NCBI RefSeq assembly: GCF_002204185.1
Contig: NZ_MXPU01000012.1
Span: forward strand, 155,014-219,013
Direction: 5' to 3'
Length of the DNA stretch: 64,000 bases
DNA from: Rhizobium esperanzae
Lineage (GTDB): Bacteria; Pseudomonadota; Alphaproteobacteria; Rhizobiales; Rhizobiaceae
Part shown: piece after piece, positions 52,910 to 60,791 of the stretch
Numbering within the stretch: position 1 is the first letter of the stretch
How the letters are laid out: each line of letters begins with the position of its first letter
The notes under the pieces: generated by a model
Databases searched by the model: none
What the model was told of the DNA's origin: nothing
Seen by the model: the letters and a program-made list of their open reading frames with translations, nothing else
Made by a program: the position numbers and the translations under genes

Positions 52910-54190
52910 TCATAAGGCATCCAGCGGGATCTTCAGATACCGGCGGCCGTTCTCCTCTGGTTCCGGCAGCCGGCCGCCGCGGATGTTGACCTGCAGCGCA
53001 TGCAGCATCAGCTTCGGCTTGGGCAGCGTACGGTCGCGCGCTTGACGCAACGCCACGAAACCGGCCTCGTCCATGCCTGCAATATGCGGATTGGCGCGCT
53101 TTTGGTCTGCGACGGTGCTTTCCCAGCGCGGGTGACGACCGCCGGGCTGATAATCATGGCCGGAAAAGAGGCGGGTCTCCTCGGGCAGCGACAGGATCGC
53201 CTGGATCGAGTGCCAGAGGGCGGCCGCACTGCCGCCCGGAAAATCCGCGCGCGCAGTCCCCGAATCCGGCGTGAACATCGTATCGTGCACGAAGGCGGCG
53301 TCGCCGACCACATAGGTCACCGATGCCAGCGTATGGCCGGGCGAAAACATCACACGGGCGGAAAGACCGCCGATTTCAAACGTGTCGCCGTCGGCAAACA
53401 GCCGGCCCCACTGCGAGCCGTCGGTCGCGAGTGCCGGCCAGTTATAGATCTCTTTCCAAAGCCTCTGCACATCGGTGACATGGACGCCGATCGCCGTCGG
53501 CGCGCCAGTCCTTTCGTTGAGATAATGGGCGGCGGAGAAGTGATCGGCATGCGGATGCGTGTCGAGTATCCACTCGACCGTCATCCGCTCCCTCTCGATG
53601 TAAGCCAGGATCGCATCGGCGTTCCCCGTTCCAGTTGCGCCCGACATCTCGTCGAAGTCGAGCACCGGATCGATGACGGCACAGCGCCTCGTCGCCGGAT
53701 CGGAAACGACATATTGTATGCTGCAGGTACGGGGCTCGAAGAAAGCCTTCACCTGAGGAGTCTGTTTTGCCACCCTTTCCAGCCACCGGCACGCACCGGC
53801 GAGTTCGAAGCCAAGGCTTTCGCCGAAGGTCTGGACGTCCGCCGGCTTCATCCGCCCGTCGAGCACCTCGCCCAGCGCATAGAGCGTCAATGCCCGCGTG
53901 CCGCTCTTGCAATGGGCGAAGACCGGTCCCTTCGCCCCAGCCATGGCCGCCTGAAAGGCGCGGATATCGGCCTCGGTAATCTCATTGCCGTTCACCGGCA
54001 CGAAACTGTAGGAAAGTCCGGCGGCGGCAGCGGAAATCTTTTCTGCAGCATTGCCTGGCTGGCCCGCCTCCTCGCCGTCGGGCCTGGCGTTGATGACGGC
54101 GGCGAAGCCCTCCTTGGCGAAATCGGCAAAATCGGCTGGATCGGGCTGCCCCGCCACCGATAGCCGCTCATTGACCCTCACGGGCATCAT
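52910..54190 (-). CDS. blh: Blh-type fusion: DUF442 sulfur transferase plus metallo-beta-lactamase persulfide dioxygenase
   Basis: 426 residues. The N-terminal about 120 residues are DUF442/TIGR01244 with the Cys phosphatase-like loop VFAHCKSGTRA. The second part is an ETHE1-like metallo-beta-lactamase with THPHADHFSAA (HxHxDH), SPGHTLASVTYVV and LFSGHDYQPGGRH. This fusion oxidises persulfides to sulfite and detoxifies sulfide, as in Blh of Agrobacterium and Xylella. The usual neighbours BigR and a sulfite exporter are not seen in this window. GGAGG precedes ATG 54190. It overlaps the short gene before it. Confidence 0.9.
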   Translation of the reverse strand: MMPVRVNERLSVAGQPDPADFADFAKEGFAAVINARPDGEEAGQPGNAAEKISAAAAGLSYSFVPVNGNEITEADIRAFQAAMAGAKGPVFAHCKSGTRALTLYALGEVLDGRMKPADVQTFGESLGFELAGACRWLERVAKQTPQVKAFFEPRTCSIQYVVSDPATRRCAVIDPVLDFDEMSGATGTGNADAILAYIERERMTVEWILDTHPHADHFSAAHYLNERTGAPTAIGVHVTDVQRLWKEIYNWPALATDGSQWGRLFADGDTFEIGGLSARVMFSPGHTLASVTYVVGDAAFVHDTMFTPDSGTARADFPGGSAAALWHSIQAILSLPEETRLFSGHDYQPGGRHPRWESTVADQKRANPHIAGMDEAGFVALRQARDRTLPKPKLMLHALQVNIRGGRLPEPEENGRRYLKIPLDAL

Positions 54191-54555
54191 CGAAGCCTCC
54201 GCGCCGCCCTGATCACGCAGTATCGCACGTATAGCGGTACAATCTCACAAGTATATTGCCGAGCGCAAGAATAGAGGCGCCTGCTCTCGCGCTCGCCCGG
54301 GCCTTCAAAACGACAACGTCGCCGCCTCTTGCTTGATCTCCGCATGATGGCACTGGCGCCGACGATGACAACGCCGTCGAGCAGATCGTCATGCGCGTAA
54401 CCTCCCGGCGGCGTGAAGGTTTCCCACAGGTCGAATGCGCCACCGGTCTCGACGGCCGTGGCATGGATGACGATTCTCGCGCCGAACGGCGTCTTCGCAA
54501 TCCGCTCCCCGCCAGTCAAAGAAACGACGGCGTTTTTGAACTCGACATAATCCAC
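54187..54555 (-). pseudogene. Possible cupin-like fragment
   Basis: The first about 50 residues (VSLTGGERIAKTPFGARIVIHATAVETGGAFDLWETFTPPGGY) resemble the start of a small cupin with a DLWETFTPPGG turn. After that the frame becomes Arg-rich and unlike cupins, so the gene is probably truncated or shifted. It overlaps the next gene start by 4 bp. The GTG start abuts its own GGGGAG, which argues against efficient translation. Its role cannot be stated. Confidence 0.35.
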
Positions 54556-54589
54556 CTCCCCGACGGCGATATCTGATGAGGCCGACGTC

Positions 54590-54964
54590 TTAAGCGTGTG
54601 GTTCGTTGATCATTGCCTCGATATTGTATCCATTGGGATCGAGGACGAAGCAGGCGTAATAGTTCCCGGCATATTCCGGCCTCGGGCCGGGCGCGCCGTT
54701 ATCCCGTGCTCCGGCCTGAAGTGCCGCCTGATAAAAGGCTGCGACCTCAGCTCTGTTTCGCACCCGGAAGGCCACGTGCAGACGCGTGAGCGGCGGCTGG
54801 TCGTCGGTGCGCTGGATCTCGAACAGGCTGCCGCCGACGTCGAAGGCCCAGAACACGCCCTCCTGGCCGAAGGCGCGGCGATAGCCAAGGGGTTCAAGAG
54901 CGCTTTCGTAGAATGCCTTGCTCTTCTCGAGGTCACTCACAGCGATGGTGATGTGATCGATCAT
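54590..54964 (-). CDS. VOC family glyoxalase-like protein
   Basis: 124 residues, two beta-alpha-beta-beta-beta modules. HITIAVSDLEKSKAFYESALEPLGYR carries the first metal His, and LHVAFRVRNRAEVAAFYQAALQAGARDNGAPGPRPEYAGNYYACFVLDPNGYNIEAMIN completes the second module. It is the common small VOC type found in dozens of copies in rhizobia. Substrate unknown. GAGATGAG just before the ATG. Confidence 0.87.
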   Translation of the reverse strand: MIDHITIAVSDLEKSKAFYESALEPLGYRRAFGQEGVFWAFDVGGSLFEIQRTDDQPPLTRLHVAFRVRNRAEVAAFYQAALQAGARDNGAPGPRPEYAGNYYACFVLDPNGYNIEAMINEPHA

Positions 54965-55131
54965 CTCATCTCTCCCATTCCGTTCCTGTCATGATTGATG
55001 CCCTCCCTTCGAGCCTGTCATGCGCATCTCCCGATGGCAATGCGCGCCGGCCGCAGTCAGTCCTTTTGGCCGCTCGACATCGAATATGACGTGCGTTTAT
55101 GGTCTGCAGGAACGGACCGGATATACCGCAA

Positions 55132-55661
55132 ATGCCTTACGGGATCAGCCTCAAATGTCTGAACGACACCGCCTCGCCGGTTTTCAAGCTCTGGGATGAA
55201 GCCGCAGCATTCGAAGAGACGGCTTCGATGCGGGCTTTGAATTATCCGCCTCATATCACCCTCGCCGTTTATCAGGAGATTGCGGTCGATCGGTTGGCAG
55301 AGGCAGCCGAGCGTGTTTTCCGCATCCACCCTGCCGTAACGTCAAGCTTTTAGGGATCGGTTACTTCGAGAACGAATTCCTCGTCTTATGGGCGCGGCCC
55401 AACCAAGACGAGTGCCTCTTCCAGCTGCATGCGGCGCTTCACCGGGAAATCGATCCAGTTCACTGTCACGAGCACTATCGACCCGGCAATTGGGTGCCGC
55501 ATTGCACAGTCGCCACCAAAATCCCGAAGGCAAAATCGCAGGCGGCGATCAACTGGGCAAATCGGAACCGGATGCAATTCCGGGTGACTCTCGATGCTGC
55601 AGACTGCGTGAGATTTCCGCCCGTCGAAATCTTGAGCGAAATCGGACTGCCGTCGCAATGA
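55132..55661 (+). pseudogene. 2'-5' RNA ligase/phosphodiesterase family protein, frameshifted
   Basis: The first part (ATG 55132, to a stop at 55351) reads PYGISLKCLND and NYPPHITLAVYQ, the first His-x-Thr motif. After a one-base shift near 55345 the next frame continues without a stop to 55661: GIGYFENEFLVLWARPNQDECLFQLHAAL, then GNWVPHCTVATKIPKAK, the second His-x-Thr motif. Both catalytic motifs of the two-His superfamily survive, so the gene looks recently inactivated or misread. The total of 530 bp is one short of a multiple of three. Confidence 0.75.
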
Positions 55662-55759
55662 TCTTGGAGAGCGCGGGCGCTTTGGCGAAGCCCGCGCCTC
55701 TCAAAAGAACGCGGGCAGTGATGGGTCATAACGCGTTTGCCAAGCGCGGATGCGTGAAA

Positions 55760-56155
55760 TCAGTCCTGGCCCTGCAGGCGATCCATCACCTGGAGCAACA
55801 GATCGGCGCAAACCTTCGTCGGTTCGTCCTCAGCGCATTTCAGGTCGATCCGGGTATTTCCATCCTCGATCTGAAAACGGGCCGCCTTGGACAGCGGCGG
55901 CAGGCGATGATCGCGGTAACCACGGAAGCCCATGTCGCCTCTCGAGCCGTGCCACCGGTAGTCGGGGCGGTCTCGGGACTGCTCATCCGGCCCGTGACGC
56001 ATCATCCTCTCATCATCTGGCGCAGGCGGTGGTGGCGATGCAGGCTCGTTCGCTGCGGGTGGCTCGCCGGCCGGTGGTGGGGCGGGCGGTTGTTGGGCGA
56101 AGGCGGTGGCGGCCGATGCTGCAAGGGCAAGACCGGATAGCAAGAGTCTTTGCAC
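55760..56155 (-). CDS. Secreted Pro-rich hypothetical protein
   Basis: 131 residues. Signal peptide about 1-20 ending at TAFAQ, then a Pro/Ala-rich linker (about 21-48). An Arg/His/Asp-rich middle (MMRHGPDEQSRDRPDYRW) and a compact end with two Cys (LKCAEDEPTKVCADLLLQVMDRL) follow. GTG start with AAGG 9 nt upstream. No family recognised. Likely periplasmic. Its start faces the ftsZ2 gene, so these two are divergent, 317 bp apart. Confidence 0.7.
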   Translation of the reverse strand: MQRLLLSGLALAASAATAFAQQPPAPPPAGEPPAANEPASPPPPAPDDERMMRHGPDEQSRDRPDYRWHGSRGDMGFRGYRDHRLPPLSKAARFQIEDGNTRIDLKCAEDEPTKVCADLLLQVMDRLQGQD

Positions 56156-56472
56156 GGGGATGTTCCTTTCAAAGAAGACGCATGCCTGTAAACACCGCGG
56201 CGCGGCTTTAGTTCACGCCCCGTTGGCGCTTGTGATCGAAATCACCAACGCGGCTAGGGCGTTTCACCTGCGAGCAGCCGTGCTGCGAGAGGAAGCGCCA
56301 TGCGCTGCCCGCCGCTTCGGATTTGCCGACGCAGAGCTGACGAGAACTTCGCGTCGCTCAAGGCGCCACCGCTTCTTTCGCCTCGCCTCTGCCTTGTTGC
56401 GCGACTATGCTTAACGCCGATTCGCTGTCCGGGACGAGGGCGTGCGGAAACGAGATATCGAAGGAGAAGACG

Positions 56473-57495
56473 ATGACGGACGCCAAGAGCGGCATTACCG
56501 GGCTGCGGCCGCAAATCACCGTGGTTGGCGTCGGCGGCGGCGGTGGCAATGCGATCAACAATATGATCGCGGAGAAACTGGCAGGCGTCGAATTCGTCGC
56601 CGCAAACACCGATGCCCAGGTTCTTGCCACCTCCAAGGCATCGCGCCGCATCCAGCTCGGCGCGAATGTGACGGAGGGCCTCGGCGCCGGTTCCCTGCCG
56701 GAAATCGGACATGCGGCGGCAGAAGAATCGCTCGACGAGATCATGGATCACCTGGCAGGATCACACATGTGTTTCGTCACCGCCGGCATGGGCGGAGGAA
56801 CGGGCACGGGCGCAGCTCCGGTCATCGCGCGCGCCGCACGTGCGGCCGGCATCCTGACCGTTGGCGTCGTCACCAAGCCGTTTACCTTCGAGGGCAATCG
56901 CCGCATGCGGACGGCGGAGGCTGGCATCGAGGCACTTCGTCAGGCCGCCGACACCGTTATCGTCATTCCCAATCAGAATCTCTTCCGCATCGCCGATGCG
57001 AAAACCACCTTCGCCGATGCCTTCATGACGGCCGACCGGGTGCTCTTTGCCGGCGTCGGCTGCATCACCGATCTCATCGTCAAGGAAGGTCTGATCAACC
57101 TTGATTTCGCCGACGTGAAGTCGGTCATGCAGGGCATGGGCCGCGCCATGATGGGCACCGGTGAAGCCGCCGGCGAAAGCCGGGCGATGAAGGCGGCGGA
57201 AGCGGCAATCGCAAACCCGCTTCTGGACGATATCTCGATGAAGGGCGCCAAAGGCGTGCTGATCTCGATCTCCGGCGGCTCGGATATGACCCTGTTCGAA
57301 GTGGACGAAGCGGCAAGCCGCATTCGCGACGAAGTGCAGGACGACGCCGATATCGTCGTCGGCGCGATTTTCGACCGCAGCCTCGACGGCAAATTCCGCG
57401 TATCGGTGGTGGCGACCGGACTGGACGGAAACGCTCTATCCGCGTCCCCTTCTCACGCGCCCGCCGAACCAATTCAGACGCGCACGCTGCAGTAA
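56473..57495 (+). CDS. ftsZ2: FtsZ homologue lacking the C-terminal tail (FtsZ2 type)
   Basis: 340 residues. The tubulin-like GTPase core is complete: GVGGGGGNAINNM (residues 20-32), the tubulin signature GMGGGTGTGAAP, NQNLFRIADAKTTF and the T7 loop NLDFADVKSVM. After about residue 320 the protein ends in a short Pro/Ala tail without the linker and FtsA/ZipA-binding peptide of FtsZ1. Sinorhizobium meliloti carries a similar truncated ftsZ2. A role in division is therefore uncertain; it may modulate FtsZ1. ATG 56473 follows AAGGAG. Confidence 0.9.
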   Translation: MTDAKSGITGLRPQITVVGVGGGGGNAINNMIAEKLAGVEFVAANTDAQVLATSKASRRIQLGANVTEGLGAGSLPEIGHAAAEESLDEIMDHLAGSHMCFVTAGMGGGTGTGAAPVIARAARAAGILTVGVVTKPFTFEGNRRMRTAEAGIEALRQAADTVIVIPNQNLFRIADAKTTFADAFMTADRVLFAGVGCITDLIVKEGLINLDFADVKSVMQGMGRAMMGTGEAAGESRAMKAAEAAIANPLLDDISMKGAKGVLISISGGSDMTLFEVDEAASRIRDEVQDDADIVVGAIFDRSLDGKFRVSVVATGLDGNALSASPSHAPAEPIQTRTLQ

Positions 57496-57541
57496 TACGG
57501 TCGCTGTTATCACGGCTCGCTCATGGCGGGCTGCCGGATAA

Positions 57542-57578
57542 ACGTTGCCCCGCCAGTAGAGAATGGGCGGGGCAACGT
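57542..57578. terminator. Strong hairpin downstream of ftsZ2
   Basis: A perfect 13-bp, GC-rich stem (ACGTTGCCCCGCC at 57542-57554, complement 57566-57578) with an 11-nt loop lies between convergent ftsZ2 and the XRE gene. No T run follows. It probably serves both genes as a terminator or 3'-end protector. Its geometry matches the hairpin at 4459-4495. Confidence 0.6.
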
Positions 57579-57698
57579 CGGTACTCGGCGTGTGAAGGGC
57601 AATCGGACGAAGAGCATGACCAAGGCGGCTAATAGGCGAAATATTCCCGATATCGGTGAACCAGTTTAGCTGGCTGGTAAATAACGCGGATAAACCCG

Positions 57699-58523
57699 TC
57701 ACCCCAGCAAACTCCTGATCTTCCCCGCATCCTCCGCCGTCGCCGGATTGTACACCACCATGCTGAGATCCGGCCGGCCGTCTACCTGAAAGGCCGAATA
57801 TTCAAAAGACAGCAGCCCGAGCACCGGGTGTTTGATGTGCTTGGCGCCCTCGCCGTGGGTGCGCACATCGTTGTCGCGCCACATGGCCAGGAATTCCGGG
57901 CTCTTGCGGCAGAGTTCGTCGACCAGCGGCTCCACCTCGGCGGCGGCACCGGCGCGCGCCGCATCCACCCGGAAGGCGGCGACGACGAAGCGGGCCACAC
58001 TTTCCCAGTCATATTGGGCGGCGCGCACGCGCGGATCGAGGAAGATGAAGCGCAGCACGTTGCGCTCTTCGGGCGGCAGCGCGCCGTAATCGGTGAGCAG
58101 CACGGTCGCCGCCCGGTTCCAGGCGACGACGTCCCAGATCGCGGTGCGGATCAGCGCCGGGCACGGATCGAGCGCGTCGAGCACGCCCTGCAGGCGCGGA
58201 GTGACGCCCTCTTCCTTGCGATAGCGCACCTCCGGCGGGCGGCCGAGACCAATGAGGAAGAGGTGTTCGCGCTCGATATCGGTCAGCATCAGCGCCCGCG
58301 AGATCCGGTCGAGCACATCGGCGGACGGCGCGCCGCCGCGGCCCTGCTCCAGCCAGGTGTACCAGGTCGGGCTGATATTGGCGCGGCTCGCCACCTCCTC
58401 GCGGCGAAGCCCCGGCGTGCGGCGGCGCTCGCCGGCAAAGCCGAGGGCAGCGGGATCGAGCTTGGCGCGACGGTCCTTGAGGTAAGCGCCCAGCCGGTTC
58501 TCGGAGGTGACGAATTCGCTCAT
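57699..58523 (-). CDS. XRE-type regulator with MmyB-like ligand domain
   Basis: 274 residues from ATG 58523 (another ATG at 58535). N-terminal helix-turn-helix: RLGAYLKDRRAKLDPAALG, RTPGLRREEVASRANISPTWYTWLEQGRGGAPSADVLDRISRAL. The C-terminal about 170 residues are the MmyB-type PAS-like ligand-binding region (VAWNRAATVLLTDYGALPPEERNVLRFIF, HPVLGLLSFEYSAFQVDGRPDLSMVVY). It diverges from an SDR gene and probably regulates it through the repeats at 58538-58569. Confidence 0.88.
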   Translation of the reverse strand: MSEFVTSENRLGAYLKDRRAKLDPAALGFAGERRRTPGLRREEVASRANISPTWYTWLEQGRGGAPSADVLDRISRALMLTDIEREHLFLIGLGRPPEVRYRKEEGVTPRLQGVLDALDPCPALIRTAIWDVVAWNRAATVLLTDYGALPPEERNVLRFIFLDPRVRAAQYDWESVARFVVAAFRVDAARAGAAAEVEPLVDELCRKSPEFLAMWRDNDVRTHGEGAKHIKHPVLGLLSFEYSAFQVDGRPDLSMVVYNPATAEDAGKIRSLLG

Positions 58524-58537
58524 CCTGTTAGGCATTA

Positions 58538-58569
58538 TACCATGATAAAGTCACTACTTTACCATGATA
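58538..58569. promoter_or_regulatory. Direct-repeat operator candidate in the XRE/SDR promoter
   Basis: TACCATGATA occurs at 58538-58547 and again at 58560-58569, a 22-bp period or about two helix turns. An AAAGT/ACTTT inverted repeat lies between the copies. The site sits directly in front of the regulator's start, so autoregulation plus SDR control is likely. Confidence 0.45.
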
Positions 58570-58613
58570 GCAGCCTGCCCGATATCTGTCCCGTCAAATC
58601 AGGAGAGATCGAC

Positions 58614-59504
58614 ATGCGCGTATTCGTCACCGGAGCCACCGGTTGGGTCGGCTCGGCCGTCGTCAAGGAGTTGATCGCCGCCGGCCATCAAGTTCTCGGC
58701 CTCGCTCGCTCGGACAAGGGAGTGGCGGAATTGGCGGCCGCCGGCGCCGAGGCCCAGCGCGGCACGCTCGACGACCTGGAGGGTTTGAAGCGCGGCGCGG
58801 CCGAGGCCGACGGTGTCATACACACCGCGTTCAACCATGACTTCTCGAGATTCGCCGAGAATTGCGCCGCCGACCGGCGCGCCATCGAGGCGCTCGGCGA
58901 AGCCCTCCGCGGCTCCAACCGACCGCTACTGGTCACTGCGGGACTCGGCCATGCGCCGGGCCGCATCGGCACCGAGAAGGACCCGCCGATGCCGACGACA
59001 CAGACCTATCCCCGCGCCTCCGAAATCACTGCGGTGTCGCTCGTGGCCCGCGGCGTGCGCGCCTCCACCGTCCGGCTGCCGCCCTCGGTGCACGGTCATG
59101 GCGATCACGGTTTCGTGCCGATCCTCATCGAGACGGCGCGGCAGAAAGGCGTCTCCGCCTATATCGACGACGGGGGCAACCGCTGGCCGGCCGTGCACCG
59201 ACGCGACGCCGCCCGCGTCTACTGCCTGGCGCTGGAGCGCGGCGCCGTGAGCGGCCCCTTTCTGGCGGTCGCAGAAGAGGGCGTACCGTTCCGGGAGATT
59301 GCCGAACTCATCGGCCGGCGGCTCAGCGTGCCGGCCGTCTCGCTGTCGCGGGAAGAAGCGGCGGAGCATTTCGGCTGGTTCGCAATGTTTGCCGGCTTCG
59401 ACGTGCCGACCTCCAGCGCTCAAACCCGCGCCCTCCTCGGCTGGCAGCCGACGGAGCCCGGCCTGCTTGCCGATATCGACCACCCGGCCTATTTCGGTGG
59501 GTAG
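58614..59504 (+). CDS. NAD-dependent epimerase/SDR family reductase
   Basis: 296 residues, extended SDR fold. GATGWVGSAVVKEL (residues 7-20) binds NAD(P). HTAFNHDFSRF and RLPPSVHGHGDHGFVPILIETARQKGVSAYIDDGGNRWPAVHRRDAARVYCLALE match the rhizobial SDR group often paired with MmyB-type regulators. The usual Tyr-x3-Lys pair is not obvious (TYPRASE at the expected place), as in atypical members. Start ATG 58614 after AGGAGAG. Substrate unknown. Confidence 0.88.
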   Translation: MRVFVTGATGWVGSAVVKELIAAGHQVLGLARSDKGVAELAAAGAEAQRGTLDDLEGLKRGAAEADGVIHTAFNHDFSRFAENCAADRRAIEALGEALRGSNRPLLVTAGLGHAPGRIGTEKDPPMPTTQTYPRASEITAVSLVARGVRASTVRLPPSVHGHGDHGFVPILIETARQKGVSAYIDDGGNRWPAVHRRDAARVYCLALERGAVSGPFLAVAEEGVPFREIAELIGRRLSVPAVSLSREEAAEHFGWFAMFAGFDVPTSSAQTRALLGWQPTEPGLLADIDHPAYFGG

Positions 59505-59509
59505 CTTCA

Positions 59510-59664
59510 GCCTGAGGGGCTCACGAGAGCTTCATCCTGAAGTGACCCGAAGAGGCCTCGATGGACGGGCGGGTGCGCTGGCGGTGGATGGATGCAAGAA
59601 GCAATATTGGAGCGCGTCCTTCGAGGCTCCGGCCTTCGGCCTCCGCACCTCAGGATAGGGAGCT
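59510..59664. repeat. RIME-like mosaic element, full length
   Basis: The block order is CAGCCTGAGG, CGAGAGCTTCATCCTGAAGTG, GGCCTCGATGGACGGGC, a spacer with GATGGATGCAAGAAGC, GCGTCCTTCGAGG, CTCCGGCCTTCGGCCT and CACCTCAGGATAGG. The spacer and outer blocks match the copy at 24909-25054. Confidence 0.7.
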
Positions 59665-59740
59665 GTGGAGAAGGCCGCACCGGTAGGAGGCGCTGGCACA
59701 CCACGTCAAATGAGGCGGCATTGGCGGGCGCCGCGCCGCC

Positions 59741-59789
59741 CAAGAGAGCCTCACCCTGAGGTGCCCCGCGCCTCGAAGGTCGAGGCGGA
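59741..59789. repeat. RIME-like left module
   Basis: CAAGAGAGCCTCACCCTGAGGTG and GCCTCGAAGGTCGAGGC repeat the left module of the elements at 24909 and 59510. The right module is missing. It abuts the end of the small stress-type gene. Confidence 0.6.
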
Positions 59790-59793
59790 CGCC

Positions 59794-60003
59794 TCAGCGC
59801 ATCCGCCCCTCGTTCATATCGGCGGGATCGTAGTTGATGTCCCAGTCCTTCTCGGGCTTCTTCTTGCCGGGCGGGTTCTTATTCACCGTGGCATCCTCGG
59901 AGCCGGTGATCACGGTCGGCTTGGCGCTCGCCACACCGCTGGCTTTGCGGTCGGCCCGGGATTTGGCGAACTGGCCGGCTGCGTCTTTTTCGGGATTGGC
60001 CAT
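59794..60003 (-). CDS. Small hypothetical protein of the EcfG-promoter locus
   Basis: 69 residues, Lys/Asp-rich and predicted disordered: EKDAAGQFAKSRADRKASG, then NPPGKKKPEKDWDINYDPADMNEG. AAAGGCG before the ATG. Its start lies one base after the stop of the 60205-60005 gene, so the two form one operon from the candidate EcfG promoter at 60233-60257. No domain recognised. Small hydrophilic proteins of this kind are common among stress-induced rhizobial genes. Confidence 0.65.
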   Translation of the reverse strand: MANPEKDAAGQFAKSRADRKASGVASAKPTVITGSEDATVNKNPPGKKKPEKDWDINYDPADMNEGRMR

Positions 60004-60004
60004 G

Positions 60005-60205
60005 TCATTCGCCTTTCTGCTTCATCGCGTCGGAAATGTCGTTCATTTCGGGATCGCGATTGTTTTCGCCATTGGCGTCGCGGTTTTTGTCCGGATCGTC
60101 CTTGGCTTTGAGATAACCGCGCGGCCTATTGCCCTTCGGTCCTTCCCAGCGGGGGGACTGGTCGGTCGTGCCGGGGGCGCCGTCCTTGGGTGTCGTCATG
60201 CCCAT
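60005..60205 (-). CDS. Small hydrophilic hypothetical protein, first gene of a stress operon
   Basis: 66 residues from ATG 60205, which follows AAGGAG by 8 nt. Sequence is Gly/Asp/Asn/Lys-rich (TTDQSPRWEGPKGNRPRGYLKAKDDPDKNRDANGENN), predicted disordered. The open frame continues upstream to 60805 but only because it overlaps other genes. It lies 28 nt after a GGAAC-N18-TT promoter element, so general stress control is inferred. The next gene begins one base after it. Confidence 0.7.
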   Translation of the reverse strand: MGMTTPKDGAPGTTDQSPRWEGPKGNRPRGYLKAKDDPDKNRDANGENNRDPEMNDISDAMKQKGE

Positions 60206-60232
60206 CTTCGTTTCTCCTTGTTGAGTAGGGAA

Positions 60233-60257
60233 AACCGGAAAGATGGCGAAGGGTTCC
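60233..60257 (-). promoter_or_regulatory. Candidate EcfG (RpoE2-type) promoter for the 60205 operon
   Basis: On the minus strand GGAAC (60257-60253) is followed, after 18 nt, by TT (60234-60233) in a GGTT context. The known general stress promoter of alphaproteobacteria is GGAAC-N18/19-TT with a preceding CG. The likely start site is near 60226, giving a leader of about 20 nt. Confidence 0.55.
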
Positions 60258-60261
60258 GGCA

Positions 60262-60687
60262 TTACCGGATCGAGGCGAGCGTGGCGCAACAGAACGCGAG
60301 GAAGGTGACCGCGGCATTGACGGCATGCGAATACTCCCACTCGCGGCGCAGGCTCTCCCAATGTTCCGGCTGCACGGTCCAGTTCTTTGTCGCCGCATTG
60401 GCCGGCCGGGTGAAGATCATAAAGATGAGGAGGTTGACCACGATCAGCACGGCGCCAGCGATCGATAGCACCATGGCCGGTCCATCGGCTCTGAGGGCCG
60501 CGGCGTTGCCGATATTCGCGAGAATAGCGAGCGGCAGCATGAGGCCGACGATCCACCATCCGGCAAAGGCCCGCTGAGCGACAAAATAATCCGCCTCTCC
60601 CATCCCGATCTTGTTTGGGAGCGAGAGAAGGTGGGCGGCAGGCGCCAAGACCGCTCAGCCCGTGATGATGACGGCAAGGAATCTCAT
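60262..60687 (-). pseudogene. DUF1772-like membrane protein with premature stop
   Basis: Reading from ATG 60687 gives MRFLAVIITG, then an in-frame TGA at 60657-60655, then AVLAPAAHLLSLPNKIGMGEADYF and a four-helix membrane protein ending at 60262. Such proteins keep NWT and WEYSHA motifs (here NWTVQPEHWESLRREWEYSHAVNAAVTF). The stop lies inside the first helix, where homologues have a continuous segment. Translation might restart at TTG 60648 and yield a 128-residue product lacking that helix. It has its own candidate EcfG promoter. Confidence 0.6.
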
Positions 60688-60695
60688 GTCCGAGG

Positions 60696-60720
60696 AATCG
60701 ACAGCCGGACGAAGGGTTCC
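60696..60720 (-). promoter_or_regulatory. Candidate EcfG promoter, minus strand
   Basis: GGAAC (60720-60716) followed after 18 nt by TT (60697-60696), in a GATT context. It would start a transcript close to the ATG at 60687, that is, nearly leaderless. It is one half of a back-to-back pair with the promoter at 60731. Confidence 0.4.
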
Positions 60721-60730
60721 CGAAAAATAT

Positions 60731-60755
60731 GGAACCGTGTCGGCTCCCATCGGTT
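60731..60755 (+). promoter_or_regulatory. Candidate EcfG promoter, plus strand
   Basis: GGAAC (60731-60735) and TT (60754-60755) with exactly 18 nt between, in a GGTT context. Transcription would start near 60762, about 30 nt before the 57-residue gene. The two -35 elements GTTCC (60716-60720) and GGAAC (60731-60735) form an inverted repeat with 10 nt between. Confidence 0.55.
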
Positions 60756-60791
60756 GGTGAAAGGTCGTGAACCTTAAAAAAGGAGCCGAAT

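Noticed and set aside
56142..56166. GGAAC-N18-TT match near the Pro-rich secreted protein gene
   Set aside because: The element would overlap the gene's own start codon at 56155 and the -10 context is poor. A chance match.
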